Positions 34,301-43,559 of a stretch of 64,000 nt of DNA are shown piece after piece. A model generated the notes under the pieces. The model did no database searches. It was not told where the DNA came from and worked only from the letters and a program-made list of their open reading frames with translations. The translations under genes and the position numbers were made by a program. Position 1 is the stretch's first letter. Each line of letters opens with the position of its first letter. This DNA comes from JAZKFT01 sp039925965 (GTDB lineage: Bacteria > Bacteroidota > Bacteroidia > Chitinophagales > Chitinophagaceae). The stretch is taken from the NCBI GenBank assembly GCA_039925965.1, contig JBDSXW010000077.1, forward strand, positions 40,675 to 104,674, written 5' to 3'.

Positions 34301-35044
34301 ATGATGAACTGTATGATTGTGGATGATGAACAACATTGCATCGATGGGTTGACTGCCATGCTGCAAAACCGGTTTGCAGATATAGTAAAAATTGTTGCTA
34401 CTTCAAACGACCCTGTATTAGCACACCTATTAATCAGCGAACACAAACCGGAGGTACTTTTCCTGGATGTGGAAATGCCCAGACTCAATGGCATCGACCT
34501 TTTAAAAATGATACCCGATCGCAGGTTTGAAGTCGTTTTTACCACGGCCTATGAAAAATATGCAGTGGAAGCGATTAAAGCGTCTGCTGCGGATTACCTG
34601 GTAAAGCCATTTAGCATCGACGACCTTTCTGACGCATTAAAACGGTGCCGTGAAAAACTGGAGATCAACAAAAAGATCTCGAAGACACGCACCGATACCG
34701 CGAAATCTGAAAAGGTCCGTTTTGCGATCACTGCCCAAAATGGCACGATGATCATTATCGACCCGGCAGAGATCATCTGGATAAAAGCCGAAAGTAATTA
34801 CTCTACCCTATTTTTTACCGACCGCCCAAAACTACTGGTGGCGAAAACCCTGAAAGAATTTGATGAGCAACTTAGCCACCATCAATTCTTCAGGATACAT
34901 AGTGGCAGCCTCATCAACCTGATGCATGTAAAGCTGTTCCAAAGCAGCGGTGGCGAAGATTATGTGCAAATGATCAATGGCGACAAGGTAGAGCTTGCCC
35001 GTCGCCGTAAACAGGATTTTTTTGAAATCATCAGGAAGATTTGA
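34301..35044 (+). CDS. LytTR-family response regulator
   Basis: A 247-residue regulator. The REC domain (1-120) has IVDDEQHC and the phospho-acceptor Asp in LFLDVEMPRLNG, with Lys in YLVKPFSIDDL. The LytTR DNA-binding domain occupies about 145-245 (IIWIKAESNYSTLFF, FFRIHSGSLINLMHV). It starts 2 bp after the sensor kinase stop and is its likely cognate partner. The next genes downstream, about 500 bp away, encode secreted proteins and are possible targets. Confidence 0.95.
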   Translation: MMNCMIVDDEQHCIDGLTAMLQNRFADIVKIVATSNDPVLAHLLISEHKPEVLFLDVEMPRLNGIDLLKMIPDRRFEVVFTTAYEKYAVEAIKASAADYLVKPFSIDDLSDALKRCREKLEINKKISKTRTDTAKSEKVRFAITAQNGTMIIIDPAEIIWIKAESNYSTLFFTDRPKLLVAKTLKEFDEQLSHHQFFRIHSGSLINLMHVKLFQSSGGEDYVQMINGDKVELARRRKQDFFEIIRKI

Positions 35045-35537
35045 CGTTCTGCGGGTTTACGAGTTCACGAGTTTATGGGTTCACGAGTTTACGGGTTCAG
35101 GAGTTCATGGGTTGATTGCTGCAAGATTGCAATTACATGATGACACTGTAAGGGCTATGAAGCAAGATTTACACGATTTTAAACCGACAATTGAACTGTT
35201 GAACCTGTAACCTTTGAACTGTGAACTCGTACACTTACGAACCGTGCACTTGTACAATCTGCATCTCCAGCTAAACCGGCGTTCTCCTGCATTTGGAAAA
35301 CTCGTGAAACCGTGAACCCGTATACGCGTGTACTTACACGTGTAAATCTTTGAACCTGTGAACGCGTGAGCTTGCCAAACTTTTTCTGGCCACTAACCAA
35401 TCCAACCTTCAACTAACAAATAACTACCAACCGCTAAGAACCAATTTACTGCGGTCTGTCACAGGGCTATATTAGCAGAACGCTATTTTCTTAAAACACT
35501 ACCGGTCTGCCACCGCAGCCTGTGCTATTTTTTTTGC
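35045..35537. other. 493-bp spacer with degenerate GTTCACGAGTTTACG-type repeats
   Basis: Both ends of this spacer are made of diverged copies of a GGTTCACGAGTTTACG-like sequence and its complement (for example 35055-35110 and 35200-35365). Related fragments occur at 41720-41750 and 52145-52185. Because copies occur in both orientations, long imperfect hairpins are possible. No gene is supported. The promoter of the downstream surface-protein unit is probably in the last 150 bp. Confidence 0.6.
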
Positions 35538-35801
35538 ATGACTGAATGGATTCAATATGATTACCTGACCGGCATTATTTCAATAGATGCCGGAGCATTG
35601 GGTATTGAGGATGTAAGCGTACAAAGGCTGGATAATGATGGGAGCATTTGCGAGAAAATTCCATTGGATACAAATGGAGCGACCCATATTGATACCCAGG
35701 AATGGCTACAGGGAACCTGGTTTATTAGAGTGGAGAAAAAGCAGGAAGTACAATTAAAGAGAATATTGGTCAATAAAAGAAACGTCACGCCAACATTATG
35801 A
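35538..35801 (+). CDS. 87-residue stand-alone protein resembling a T9SS sorting domain
   Basis: A small protein (YDYLTGIISIDAGALG ... GTWFIRVEKKQEVQLKRILVNK) with the rhythm of a type A T9SS C-terminal sorting domain: alternating short strands, a G-x-W/Y-x-I-x-V turn and a final K-x-I-L-V-x-K strand. It has no signal peptide and no preceding secreted domain, which would be unusual for a real sorting domain. Its stop overlaps the start of the next gene by 4 bp (ATGA), so it is coupled to a secreted protein. The resemblance is by eye only. Confidence 0.6.
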   Translation: MTEWIQYDYLTGIISIDAGALGIEDVSVQRLDNDGSICEKIPLDTNGATHIDTQEWLQGTWFIRVEKKQEVQLKRILVNKRNVTPTL

Positions 35802-37009
35802 AACAATTTCTATTACCCGCGATGGCAATCATTGGGTTTGCAGCTTCGGCACAAAACGTAGGCATTGGAACTACCACACCCAACAAGGCAAGATTAGTAG
35901 TCTCAGGAACCGTCGGCAACACCCAGGCTATTTTTGGTGAAGGGCAGGATGGTGTGTCTTTAGAAACCGGATCCCCGCTGGTGGGGTTTAATAATTATTA
36001 TTTCGGAGGGCGGTATTTTATGGCTACAGGCTATGCCGGTTCTATTTCAATGAATTCGGGTACTGGCAATTTTGGTATAAGTACTTACGGCACTGGTGGG
36101 GCAGGCAGCCCCACGCCGGTGAGTACGAGTTTGGTTACGATACTTCAAAATGGTAATGTAGGCCTTGGCAATTCTCTACCAACTGCCACATTAGTAGTTT
36201 CAAGAGGTTCGGGTGCAGGCGGAACGGCCCAATTTATCGGCACCACCAATTCCTCTCATTTTAACTATTCTACCAATGAAGAAACTTATATACGTGGCGG
36301 AAAGGCAGCAAGCCAGGTAATTATCAATGATGTGAGCAGCGGTGCGATACGCCTTGCAGAAGGTGGCGGCAATGTAGGCATTGGCCTGCCAAGTCCTGCC
36401 TACAAGCTGGACATAGCGGGCAATTTTAGAACGGCGGGTATTGCCAGGTTTGAAGCAGGCATAGAGGTTCCCTACGGGTCGCCAGCAGCCAATAAAGTAC
36501 TAACGGCAGCTGATAATATCGGTAGCGCCAACTGGGTATATCCCGCGAGTTACAACACCGGCTTCAGGGTGTTTGAAAGCAGTGCAAGAACCATCGGTTC
36601 AGGCACTGGTTCCTTTTTACTTTTCAGTAATGCAGTTTCCGGTACAGGAGGTTTTGATGATGGGGTAAATTTTGATAACCCTACGGGTAGCTATGTGGCA
36701 CCGGCGACAGGTGTCTATCAGTTTAATGCCACCATCAACTTTAGCCCCGTTGTTGCAGGGGGTGGCGGCTACCTGGAGCTTGCCGCCAACACAGCGTCTG
36801 GGTCTTACATATTTGCAAGAAGTACTTCAGCTGCCATAAATTCAGGCGATATTACTCCCCGTACGCTTAACCTGAGTTTTATTGCGAGGCTATCCGTTGG
36901 GCAAAAAGTATACCTCACCGTTTTTAACAGCATTGTCGGAACTACTATCACAACACAAAACGGAGGTGGTTCTACCCAAACTACATTTTCAGGAGCAAGG
37001 CTTTATTAA
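35798..37009 (+). CDS. Secreted tail-fibre-like surface protein with C1q/TNF-like C-terminus
   Basis: A 403-residue protein with a clear signal peptide (MKQFLLPAMAIIGFAASAQ) followed by NVGIGTTTPN, the start common to many Bacteroidota surface proteins with tail-fibre-like repeats. The middle is glycine/asparagine-rich with repeated NVGIG-type turns (about 20-225). Residues about 250-403 resemble a C1q-like jelly-roll (GSYVAPATGVYQFNATINF and the final FSGARLY), which typically trimerises. No T9SS domain is present. Its N-terminal 100 residues are clearly paralogous to the next gene, while the C-termini differ. Confidence 0.75.
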   Translation: MKQFLLPAMAIIGFAASAQNVGIGTTTPNKARLVVSGTVGNTQAIFGEGQDGVSLETGSPLVGFNNYYFGGRYFMATGYAGSISMNSGTGNFGISTYGTGGAGSPTPVSTSLVTILQNGNVGLGNSLPTATLVVSRGSGAGGTAQFIGTTNSSHFNYSTNEETYIRGGKAASQVIINDVSSGAIRLAEGGGNVGIGLPSPAYKLDIAGNFRTAGIARFEAGIEVPYGSPAANKVLTAADNIGSANWVYPASYNTGFRVFESSARTIGSGTGSFLLFSNAVSGTGGFDDGVNFDNPTGSYVAPATGVYQFNATINFSPVVAGGGGYLELAANTASGSYIFARSTSAAINSGDITPRTLNLSFIARLSVGQKVYLTVFNSIVGTTITTQNGGGSTQTTFSGARLY

Positions 37010-37093
37010 ATTCCAGTTTATTTAATATACACCATTGTAAAAAGTATCATTCTATTCTATTCTATTCTCTTACCTAAAATAACCGATCAACAC

Positions 37094-38515
37094 ATGAAAC
37101 AGTATATAACTTTTTTATCCCTTATGATAACCCTTGGGGCTGCGGCCCAAAACGTGGGTATTGGCACAGTTACACCCACAAATGCAAAGCTGGTGATCGT
37201 AGGTTCCAATGGTAATGCACAAGCTATTTTTGGCGAAGGGCAGGCAGGCGTGTCGCTTGAAAATAACGACCCATTAGTTGGCTTTAATAACTACTATTTA
37301 AGTGGCAGAAAATTTATGAGTAATGGTTATGCCGGAGGAATTTCTATGGCTAGTGGTACGGGTAACTTTCTAGTACGTAGCTATGGTACCGGAAGCACAG
37401 GTGCGGCAGTAACCACATCCACTACTTTACTAACGGTGCTTCAGGCTGGAAATGTTGGCATCGGCAATGCTTCCCCAACACTGGCTGGCCTGGTAGTGGA
37501 TGCAAAAGTTGGTGCTATTAACGCTATGTTTGGCAGTAATACTTCGGGTGTTGCCATCGAAAGCAACTATCCGGGCATTGGATTCAATTCGTATTATAAT
37601 GGTGGCCGCAAAAGTATTAACACGGGCTTTGGAAGTTTGGTTGGGCAGGATCCTTTAACAGGGCGGTTCTATATTTCTACATCATCTGCATCCGTAACGG
37701 GGCAGGGTACTACTATCCCTTTGTATGACAGGTTGGTAATAAACCCCGATGGCAGCCTTGGGGTAGAAGGCAATACCGATCCAACGGCGCCACTATCTTT
37801 TGCTAACACAGTGGGCAATAAAATCTCGTTGTATGGTGACGCCACGGCACCACATTATGGCCTCGGAATACAAGGCGCTTTAATGCAGCTCTATACCAAT
37901 GGCAGTAACGCTGATATAGCCCTGGGATACGGTCGTAGCGGGAGTTTTACCGAAAAATACCGATTTGGAAATAGTGGCTATATGAATATTCAAAATGGCC
38001 GTATCCGTTTTACCGGGCAGTTAAGTGCAGGTAATAGCCAGGGAATTGAGTTTACAAATTTTGCGGGTACCACACTAAAAGGTTTTTTTGGGCAGTTTGA
38101 TGATAATAATATGGGGTTTTTTGGCTACCCTGGTGCCGGGTGGGCAATGCTTTTTAACCAGACTACCGGCCAACTAAATCTTGGTGCTACCCGAAATGCG
38201 AATGATGTAAGCTATAAGCTAAATGTGGGCGGTAAAATACTGGCAGAAGAGGTAAGGGTCAATTTGCAGGCAAATTGGCCCGACTATGTATTTGCCAAAA
38301 ATTATAAACTACCCAGCCTTTCCGACGTAGAAAAGTACATAGATAAAAATAACCATTTACCCAATGTGCCTGCCGCTTCTGAAATAGAAAAAAGCGGTAT
38401 AGCCCTGGGGCAAATGCAAAGTAAAATGATGGAAAAAATTGAGGAGCTAACGCTGTATATCATTGACTTGAAGAAAGAAGTGGAGGTATTAAAAACCAAA
38501 ACTACAAAGCAATAA
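37094..38515 (+). CDS. Secreted tail-fibre-like surface protein, paralogue with coiled-coil C-terminus
   Basis: A 473-residue protein with a signal peptide (MKQYITFLSLMITLGAAAQ) and the same NVGIGT...QAIFGEGQ.GVSLE N-terminal module as the previous gene, present twice in weaker form (about 20-120 and 130-210). The C-terminus differs. It has the conserved block YVFAKNYKLPSLSDVEKYI followed by HLPNVPAASEIEKSG and a coiled coil (MEKIEELTLYIIDLKKEVEVLK). This ending is frequent on Bacteroidota fibre-like proteins and resembles an intramolecular-chaperone/trimerisation module. Function is inferred as surface attachment or a structural fibre; there is no direct evidence. Confidence 0.75.
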   Translation: MKQYITFLSLMITLGAAAQNVGIGTVTPTNAKLVIVGSNGNAQAIFGEGQAGVSLENNDPLVGFNNYYLSGRKFMSNGYAGGISMASGTGNFLVRSYGTGSTGAAVTTSTTLLTVLQAGNVGIGNASPTLAGLVVDAKVGAINAMFGSNTSGVAIESNYPGIGFNSYYNGGRKSINTGFGSLVGQDPLTGRFYISTSSASVTGQGTTIPLYDRLVINPDGSLGVEGNTDPTAPLSFANTVGNKISLYGDATAPHYGLGIQGALMQLYTNGSNADIALGYGRSGSFTEKYRFGNSGYMNIQNGRIRFTGQLSAGNSQGIEFTNFAGTTLKGFFGQFDDNNMGFFGYPGAGWAMLFNQTTGQLNLGATRNANDVSYKLNVGGKILAEEVRVNLQANWPDYVFAKNYKLPSLSDVEKYIDKNNHLPNVPAASEIEKSGIALGQMQSKMMEKIEELTLYIIDLKKEVEVLKTKTTKQ

Positions 38516-38553
38516 AAGCGCTCTTTTTTTCTTCAACTTCAAATGTTCTACCA

Positions 38554-40359
38554 ATGAATTATTTTAAAATATGTCTGTACCCGCTGCTGTTGCAATTGAC
38601 TATAATTCCAACAGCAGGTGCACAAATAAAAAGCGAAACACAAACAGCAGGTGTTGTATTTAATGGAAGTAGAAGTTTTAATGACATAAAAGTTTACGAC
38701 AAGGCACACCCGGAACTAAATAATAAAAAATTACCCGAAGCCGAATCGGAAGAAGATGGGGAAGAAAATACCTACGAGTTAAATAAACGGGTATCCGGCA
38801 TTACCAAAGAAACCTTTATTAAAACGGCCGGCATACCCCGGGTTAATGCACTAAAAACAATCAGCCCCAATGCTGCTGCTGCAGTAAACTACTGCGTACA
38901 GTTTGATGCATTGACTACAAATTACAATTCTTATCCACCTGATGTGCATGGGGCAGTAGGTTTCGACCATTTGATTACAACCCTTAATACACAAGTACGC
39001 ATACAAACCAAAACGAGCGATATTGTAAGCACGGTATCCCTTACCAGTTTTTGGAGCGCCACTGGCAAAGCCGATGTCTTTGATCCCCGCATTATCTACG
39101 ATCAGTTAAGCAACCGATGGATATCCATGGCCTGTGCTTCGAGGCGTAGCGCAGGTTCCAGCATTGTACTGGCAGCCAGCCAAACCCCGGACCCAACTGG
39201 TAGCTGGAACTTTTATACCATTGATACCGATCCTGCCGATACCCTTTGGTTCGATTATGGCAGCATGGGCTTTAGTAATGATAAAATTGTTATTGGCGGC
39301 AATATGTTTAATAATATTGATGGCCGGGGTGGCGATGGAGGCCGCTTATTTACCATCAATAAAGCCAATGTACTTAATGGTGCAGCTATTGGCACCGTTA
39401 CCCGTACCCGAGGAATTGCATTTACGCCATGCCCCGCTTTATCCTTCGATAATGTAGGTGCATGTTATGTTTTGGCCACCTGGAACGGTAGTGTTGCACA
39501 ACTCAAACTGTATACCATTACAGGTACGGCAGCGTCACCCACAGTTACTGATAATGGCGTGGTCGACTATGGCAGTGGTAATGGTTGGGCGGCCTCTGTT
39601 GGTAACGGTTTACCTCAAAGTGGATCTGCAATAAAAATAAATAGTGGCGATGACCGAATGCAATCGGCAGTGTACCGCAATGGCAAAATGTTTTGGGCCA
39701 ACAATTTTTGCTGGCCGGCGGCAGCACCTACTTATTGCGGTATCCAATACGGCTCATTTACGGTGAGCACGAAAGCTACCCTCAACTTTGCCGGTATCTG
39801 GAACCCTGCAGGTACCGAAATGTTTTGTTTTCCTAATATTGCGGTAAACGCGCTGGAAGATGTGGGCGTTGCATTTTCTTACTTTAGTACCAGTACTTTT
39901 CCATCGGCGGCCGTGGCTTATGGTACCAATAACTTAACGTTAAGTTATAATATTGTTAAGGCCGGCGAAGCCCCTTACACATATGGTTTTCCTGCAGATT
40001 CCACTATCCGTTACAGATGGGGCGATTATATGTCAATCTCTGTAGACCCTACCGACGATAAAGGCATGTGGAGTAACAGCCAGTATTCCAGGGCACCTGG
40101 CAATAGCAACTGGGGTACCTGGTGGGCTAAACTTTGCCCCAGCAGTTGCCCTGCAAGTTTCAATCTTTTTTTTAGCGTGGCTGCAGGTACGGTAAAAAAA
40201 TATGAAGTAACCAATACGATTACCTCCACGGCAAATATTAGCAGCGGTGCGTTTGTAAAATATGACGCAGGAGTCGGTGTAACAATGTCACCTGGTTTTG
40301 TAGCCACGGCTGGTAGTGCATTCCGGGCGTATATTGAGGGCTGTGGCGGAAATCAATAA
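38554..40359 (+). CDS. Secreted protein of unknown function with a GC-ending C-terminal stack
   Basis: A 601-residue protein with a signal peptide (residues 1-24) and a charged linker (about 45-75). A large domain follows with HGAVGFDHLITTLNTQVRIQ, FDPRIIYDQLSNRWI and WFDYGSMGFSNDKIVIGG, which looks like a beta-propeller-type fold of the kind seen in extracellular Bacteroidota proteins. The last 40 residues (VKYDAGVGVTMSPGFVATAG and a terminal FRAYIEGCGG) match a recurring short beta-stack module that ends in Gly-Cys near the carboxyl end of secreted proteins. It lies 38 bp after the previous surface protein in one likely operon. I do not recognise an enzyme. Confidence 0.7.
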   Translation: MNYFKICLYPLLLQLTIIPTAGAQIKSETQTAGVVFNGSRSFNDIKVYDKAHPELNNKKLPEAESEEDGEENTYELNKRVSGITKETFIKTAGIPRVNALKTISPNAAAAVNYCVQFDALTTNYNSYPPDVHGAVGFDHLITTLNTQVRIQTKTSDIVSTVSLTSFWSATGKADVFDPRIIYDQLSNRWISMACASRRSAGSSIVLAASQTPDPTGSWNFYTIDTDPADTLWFDYGSMGFSNDKIVIGGNMFNNIDGRGGDGGRLFTINKANVLNGAAIGTVTRTRGIAFTPCPALSFDNVGACYVLATWNGSVAQLKLYTITGTAASPTVTDNGVVDYGSGNGWAASVGNGLPQSGSAIKINSGDDRMQSAVYRNGKMFWANNFCWPAAAPTYCGIQYGSFTVSTKATLNFAGIWNPAGTEMFCFPNIAVNALEDVGVAFSYFSTSTFPSAAVAYGTNNLTLSYNIVKAGEAPYTYGFPADSTIRYRWGDYMSISVDPTDDKGMWSNSQYSRAPGNSNWGTWWAKLCPSSCPASFNLFFSVAAGTVKKYEVTNTITSTANISSGAFVKYDAGVGVTMSPGFVATAGSAFRAYIEGCGGNQ

Positions 40360-40422
40360 TTAGGGCTGCTGATTGGTTGCTTCAATTTTTTAAATGGTGA
40401 GTTGTACTACATTAACCTTTCG

Positions 40423-40465
40423 ATTCCCTGGCAGCTACCTATTTCAGAAGCTGCCAGGGAATTTT
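40423..40465 (+). terminator. Strong hairpin terminator after the surface-protein unit
   Basis: A perfect 14-bp stem ATTCCCTGGCAGCT / AGCTGCCAGGGAAT with a 12-nt loop is followed by TTTT. It lies 63 bp after the secreted-protein stop and 50 bp before the MFS start. It probably ends the surface-protein transcript, though a leader hairpin for the transporter is also possible. Confidence 0.75.
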
Positions 40466-40514
40466 GAGTTTCAGCCAGCGGCCGGCTTATCTTGGTATGA
40501 AACCCTACATTTGA

Positions 40515-41708
40515 ATGATGAACCGCAAAGAACGGCTCCTCCTCTTATTACTGGCTTGCATCAATTTCACACATATCCTCGACTTTATGGTAATGATGCC
40601 CCTGGGCAATTACCTGATGCCAAAATTCAATATCGACGCACAGAAATTTTCAAACATTGTAGCTTCCTATAACTATGCCGCCTTCGTTACCGGCATCGTG
40701 GCAGCGTTTGTAGTAGATCGGTACGATCGCAAAAAGGTGCTGGTATTTGGGTATAGCGGTTTTCTCATTGGCACGTTGCTTTGTGCATTCGCTTCCAGCT
40801 ATCACCTGCTTATCGGTGCCCGTATCGTTGCAGGCCTTTTTGGGGGATTGGTAGGTGCCCAGGTATTAAGCATTGTGGCAGATTCATTTAGCTATGAAAA
40901 GAGGGGTATGGCCATGGGGTTTCTCATGACTGCTTTTTCAATGGCATCGGTACTCGGTGTACCCCTTGGTCTTTATATGGCCAACCTGTTCAGCTGGCAT
41001 GCACCTTTCTATTTTATCGTCGGCCTTGGCGTCATTATACTACCGGCAGTTATCCGCTACGTGCCTTCCATGACCGGTCATCTACAGTGGGACAAACCAA
41101 AGGGCATCGCCATCCGGCAAACGTTGAAAAATGTCTTTGGCATACCGGCACAGCGGGCAGGCCTGCTGCTGAATGCCGGGTTAATGCTGGGTCATTTCTG
41201 CATTATTCCTTTTATCAATCCGTACATGGAGTTCAATGTGGGCATCAGCCGGAATCATGCGCCGCTGATATACATGATTGGGGGTGCCCTTACGCTATTT
41301 TCAGCGGTGATATGGGGTAAACTGTCCGACAAGTATGGCAAGCTCAACATCTTTACCATTTGCGCCGTCCTGTCGCTCATTCCAATATGGTTTATCACCA
41401 ATATGCCGCCCATTATCCTGCCTTATGTATTGGTGGCAACCGGCACCTGGTTTGTATTTGCCAATGGTCGTACCATTTCTGCACAGGCCATGGTAAGTAA
41501 TGTTGTCCCACCAGAACACCGTGGCAGTTACATGAGTTTCAATTCATCCATACAACAGCTCTTTACCGGCATGGCTAGTAATATCGCAGGCTTAATCATT
41601 GTTAGCGGCACCGATCACAAATTGTATCACTATGATACGGTGGGCTATTTAAGCATTGGCGTTATTGCGACCTGTGCACTACTGGCACGAAGGCTTGGGG
41701 TGAAGTGA
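40515..41708 (+). CDS. MFS transporter (drug/sugar efflux type)
   Basis: A 397-residue major facilitator with 12 hydrophobic helices. The loop 2-3 motif A reads VVDRYDRKKVLVFGY, with R/K residues conserved. PEHRGSYMSFNSSIQQLF lies in the second half. The family (DHA1/AraJ-like) usually exports drugs, sugars or amino acids by proton antiport, and the substrate cannot be read. An ATG one codon later (MNRKERLL) is an equally plausible start. It follows the surface-protein unit but is separated from it by a hairpin. Confidence 0.9.
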   Translation: MMNRKERLLLLLLACINFTHILDFMVMMPLGNYLMPKFNIDAQKFSNIVASYNYAAFVTGIVAAFVVDRYDRKKVLVFGYSGFLIGTLLCAFASSYHLLIGARIVAGLFGGLVGAQVLSIVADSFSYEKRGMAMGFLMTAFSMASVLGVPLGLYMANLFSWHAPFYFIVGLGVIILPAVIRYVPSMTGHLQWDKPKGIAIRQTLKNVFGIPAQRAGLLLNAGLMLGHFCIIPFINPYMEFNVGISRNHAPLIYMIGGALTLFSAVIWGKLSDKYGKLNIFTICAVLSLIPIWFITNMPPIILPYVLVATGTWFVFANGRTISAQAMVSNVVPPEHRGSYMSFNSSIQQLFTGMASNIAGLIIVSGTDHKLYHYDTVGYLSIGVIATCALLARRLGVK

Positions 41709-41957
41709 GCACAAATTCAGGTTCATGGGTTCACGAGCTTACAAGTTTACGTGTCCACCGAATTCAGGGTATACCTCCGCTGCAACCTCACTATCTCTGC
41801 ATCCGCGATTTACTAGAAGTGTCTTTTAATGTTCTATGCGCGCCTTTTTTTGCGCAGTGGTAAACCAAGCCACTACATGTCCTGTATGTTGCAGCCCCAA
41901 CCGTTTGAACTTGAATTTCACCAATTACTTACGCAGCAAATCCATCATCGCATTTCA

Positions 41958-43466
41958 TCACACTGCTGCTTTCTCATTAAGTGAAGCAATGATCGCCCTG
42001 AAACTCCCTAAACCGGCTTCCAGGTTCTCCACGATATCCAGCGCCAATACATCCGGATCCGGCAGGTTATCAAGATCAGCCAATGATTTATCTTTTAGCC
42101 AGGTGATGTCTAAGGAGGTTTTATCCCTTGCTATAATTTCATCGTAGGTAAATTTTCTAAAGCGGCCTTCGGGATTGGAAACAGCATTAAATGTCTCTTT
42201 TCGCTTGCGGCGATTCTTAGGGTTGTAGCAATCAATAAAATCTTTCAGGTCCTCCAGCTTGAGCGGGTTCTTTTTTAGCGTGTGGTGTATGTTGGTGCGG
42301 TAATCGTACACCCATACTTCTTTGGTATGCGGATCTTTGCTGCTCGGCTTGCCATCCCAAAACAGCACATTGGCCTTTACGCCATTGGCATAAAAGATAC
42401 CGGTGGGCAGACGTAGGATGGTATGCAGATCGGTAGTTTCCAGTAATTTCTTGCGTACGGTTTCGCCGGCGCCGCCTTCAAACAATACATTATCGGGCAA
42501 TACCACGGCGGCCAGGCCGGTGGTTTTGAGCATGCTCTTGATATGCTGTACAAAGTTGAGTTGCTTGTTGCTGGTAGTGACCCAAAAATCCTGGCGGTTG
42601 TAGGTGAGGTCTTCTTTTTCCTGTTCACCTTCTTCGTTGGTAAACGTCATGCTGCTCTTTTTACCAAAGGGCGGATTGGCCAGCACATAATCGTAGCGGG
42701 CCTCGCTGGCTGCAATAAGCGAATCATTGGGTGATATCATGGTATCGGCATCGATGTCACCGATATTGTGCAGGAATAGGTTCATCAATGCCAGGCGGCG
42801 GGTGCCAGCTACAATTTCATTGCCGGCAAAGGTTTTAAATTTGAGGAATTTCTTTTGGTCTTTATCCAGTTCACGATTCTCTGTCATCCAATCATAAGCA
42901 GCCAAAAAGAAACCGCCGGTACCGCAGGCAGGGTCTGCAATAGTTTTCATTGGCTCGGGACGCAGGCATTCCACCATGGCTTTTATCAATGGCCTCGGGG
43001 TAAAATACTGACCGGCACCACTCTTGGTATCTTCTGCATTTTTCTCCAGCAGCCCTTCGTAAATATCTCCTTTGTCTTTCACCCCCATCAGCACCCACTG
43101 CTCTGCATTGATCAGCGCAATGAGTTTGTACAGCTTAGCCGGGTCCTGTATTTTATTCTGGCTCTTGGTAAATATCTGCCCCAGGATGCCTTTTTCATTA
43201 CCCAGTTCTCTCAGCAGTTTGCTATAATGTACTTCCAGTTCATCACCGCTTTTGGTGGTAAGCGTTTCCCAGTTAAAAGCCTTGGGTATTGGCATTACAC
43301 GGTTATGTGGCGGCCTGCTGTATTCAGCTGCCATTTTTAAAAACAGCAGGTAGGTTAGCTGCTCTAAATAATCGCCGTAGCCTACGCCATCATCGCGGAG
43401 GGTGTTGCAGAAGGCCCAGATTTTGGAGACGATGGAGGAGGTGTTGGGGGAATTATTGTTGTTCAT
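41958..43466 (-). CDS. hsdM: Type I restriction-modification methyltransferase subunit
   Basis: A 502-residue N6-adenine methyltransferase subunit. The HsdM N-terminal helical domain (KIWAFCNTLRDDGVGYGDYL) precedes the catalytic domain, with SAM motif I ADPACGTGGFF and catalytic motif IV NPPFGKKS. With HsdS it methylates the host sites, and with HsdR it completes the nuclease. It is the last gene of the minus-strand RM locus, separated from hsdS by the AlbA_2 ATPase gene. Length is standard for the HsdM family. Confidence 0.96.
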   Translation of the reverse strand: MNNNNSPNTSSIVSKIWAFCNTLRDDGVGYGDYLEQLTYLLFLKMAAEYSRPPHNRVMPIPKAFNWETLTTKSGDELEVHYSKLLRELGNEKGILGQIFTKSQNKIQDPAKLYKLIALINAEQWVLMGVKDKGDIYEGLLEKNAEDTKSGAGQYFTPRPLIKAMVECLRPEPMKTIADPACGTGGFFLAAYDWMTENRELDKDQKKFLKFKTFAGNEIVAGTRRLALMNLFLHNIGDIDADTMISPNDSLIAASEARYDYVLANPPFGKKSSMTFTNEEGEQEKEDLTYNRQDFWVTTSNKQLNFVQHIKSMLKTTGLAAVVLPDNVLFEGGAGETVRKKLLETTDLHTILRLPTGIFYANGVKANVLFWDGKPSSKDPHTKEVWVYDYRTNIHHTLKKNPLKLEDLKDFIDCYNPKNRRKRKETFNAVSNPEGRFRKFTYDEIIARDKTSLDITWLKDKSLADLDNLPDPDVLALDIVENLEAGLGSFRAIIASLNEKAAV

Positions 43467-43559
43467 TGTTCTTTTTTATCAATGCAGATTGTCCTGCAAT
43501 TTATCATGCAGCCAATTGGTTTATATATTAATAAGGGTACCTGTGATGAATAAAATTAC

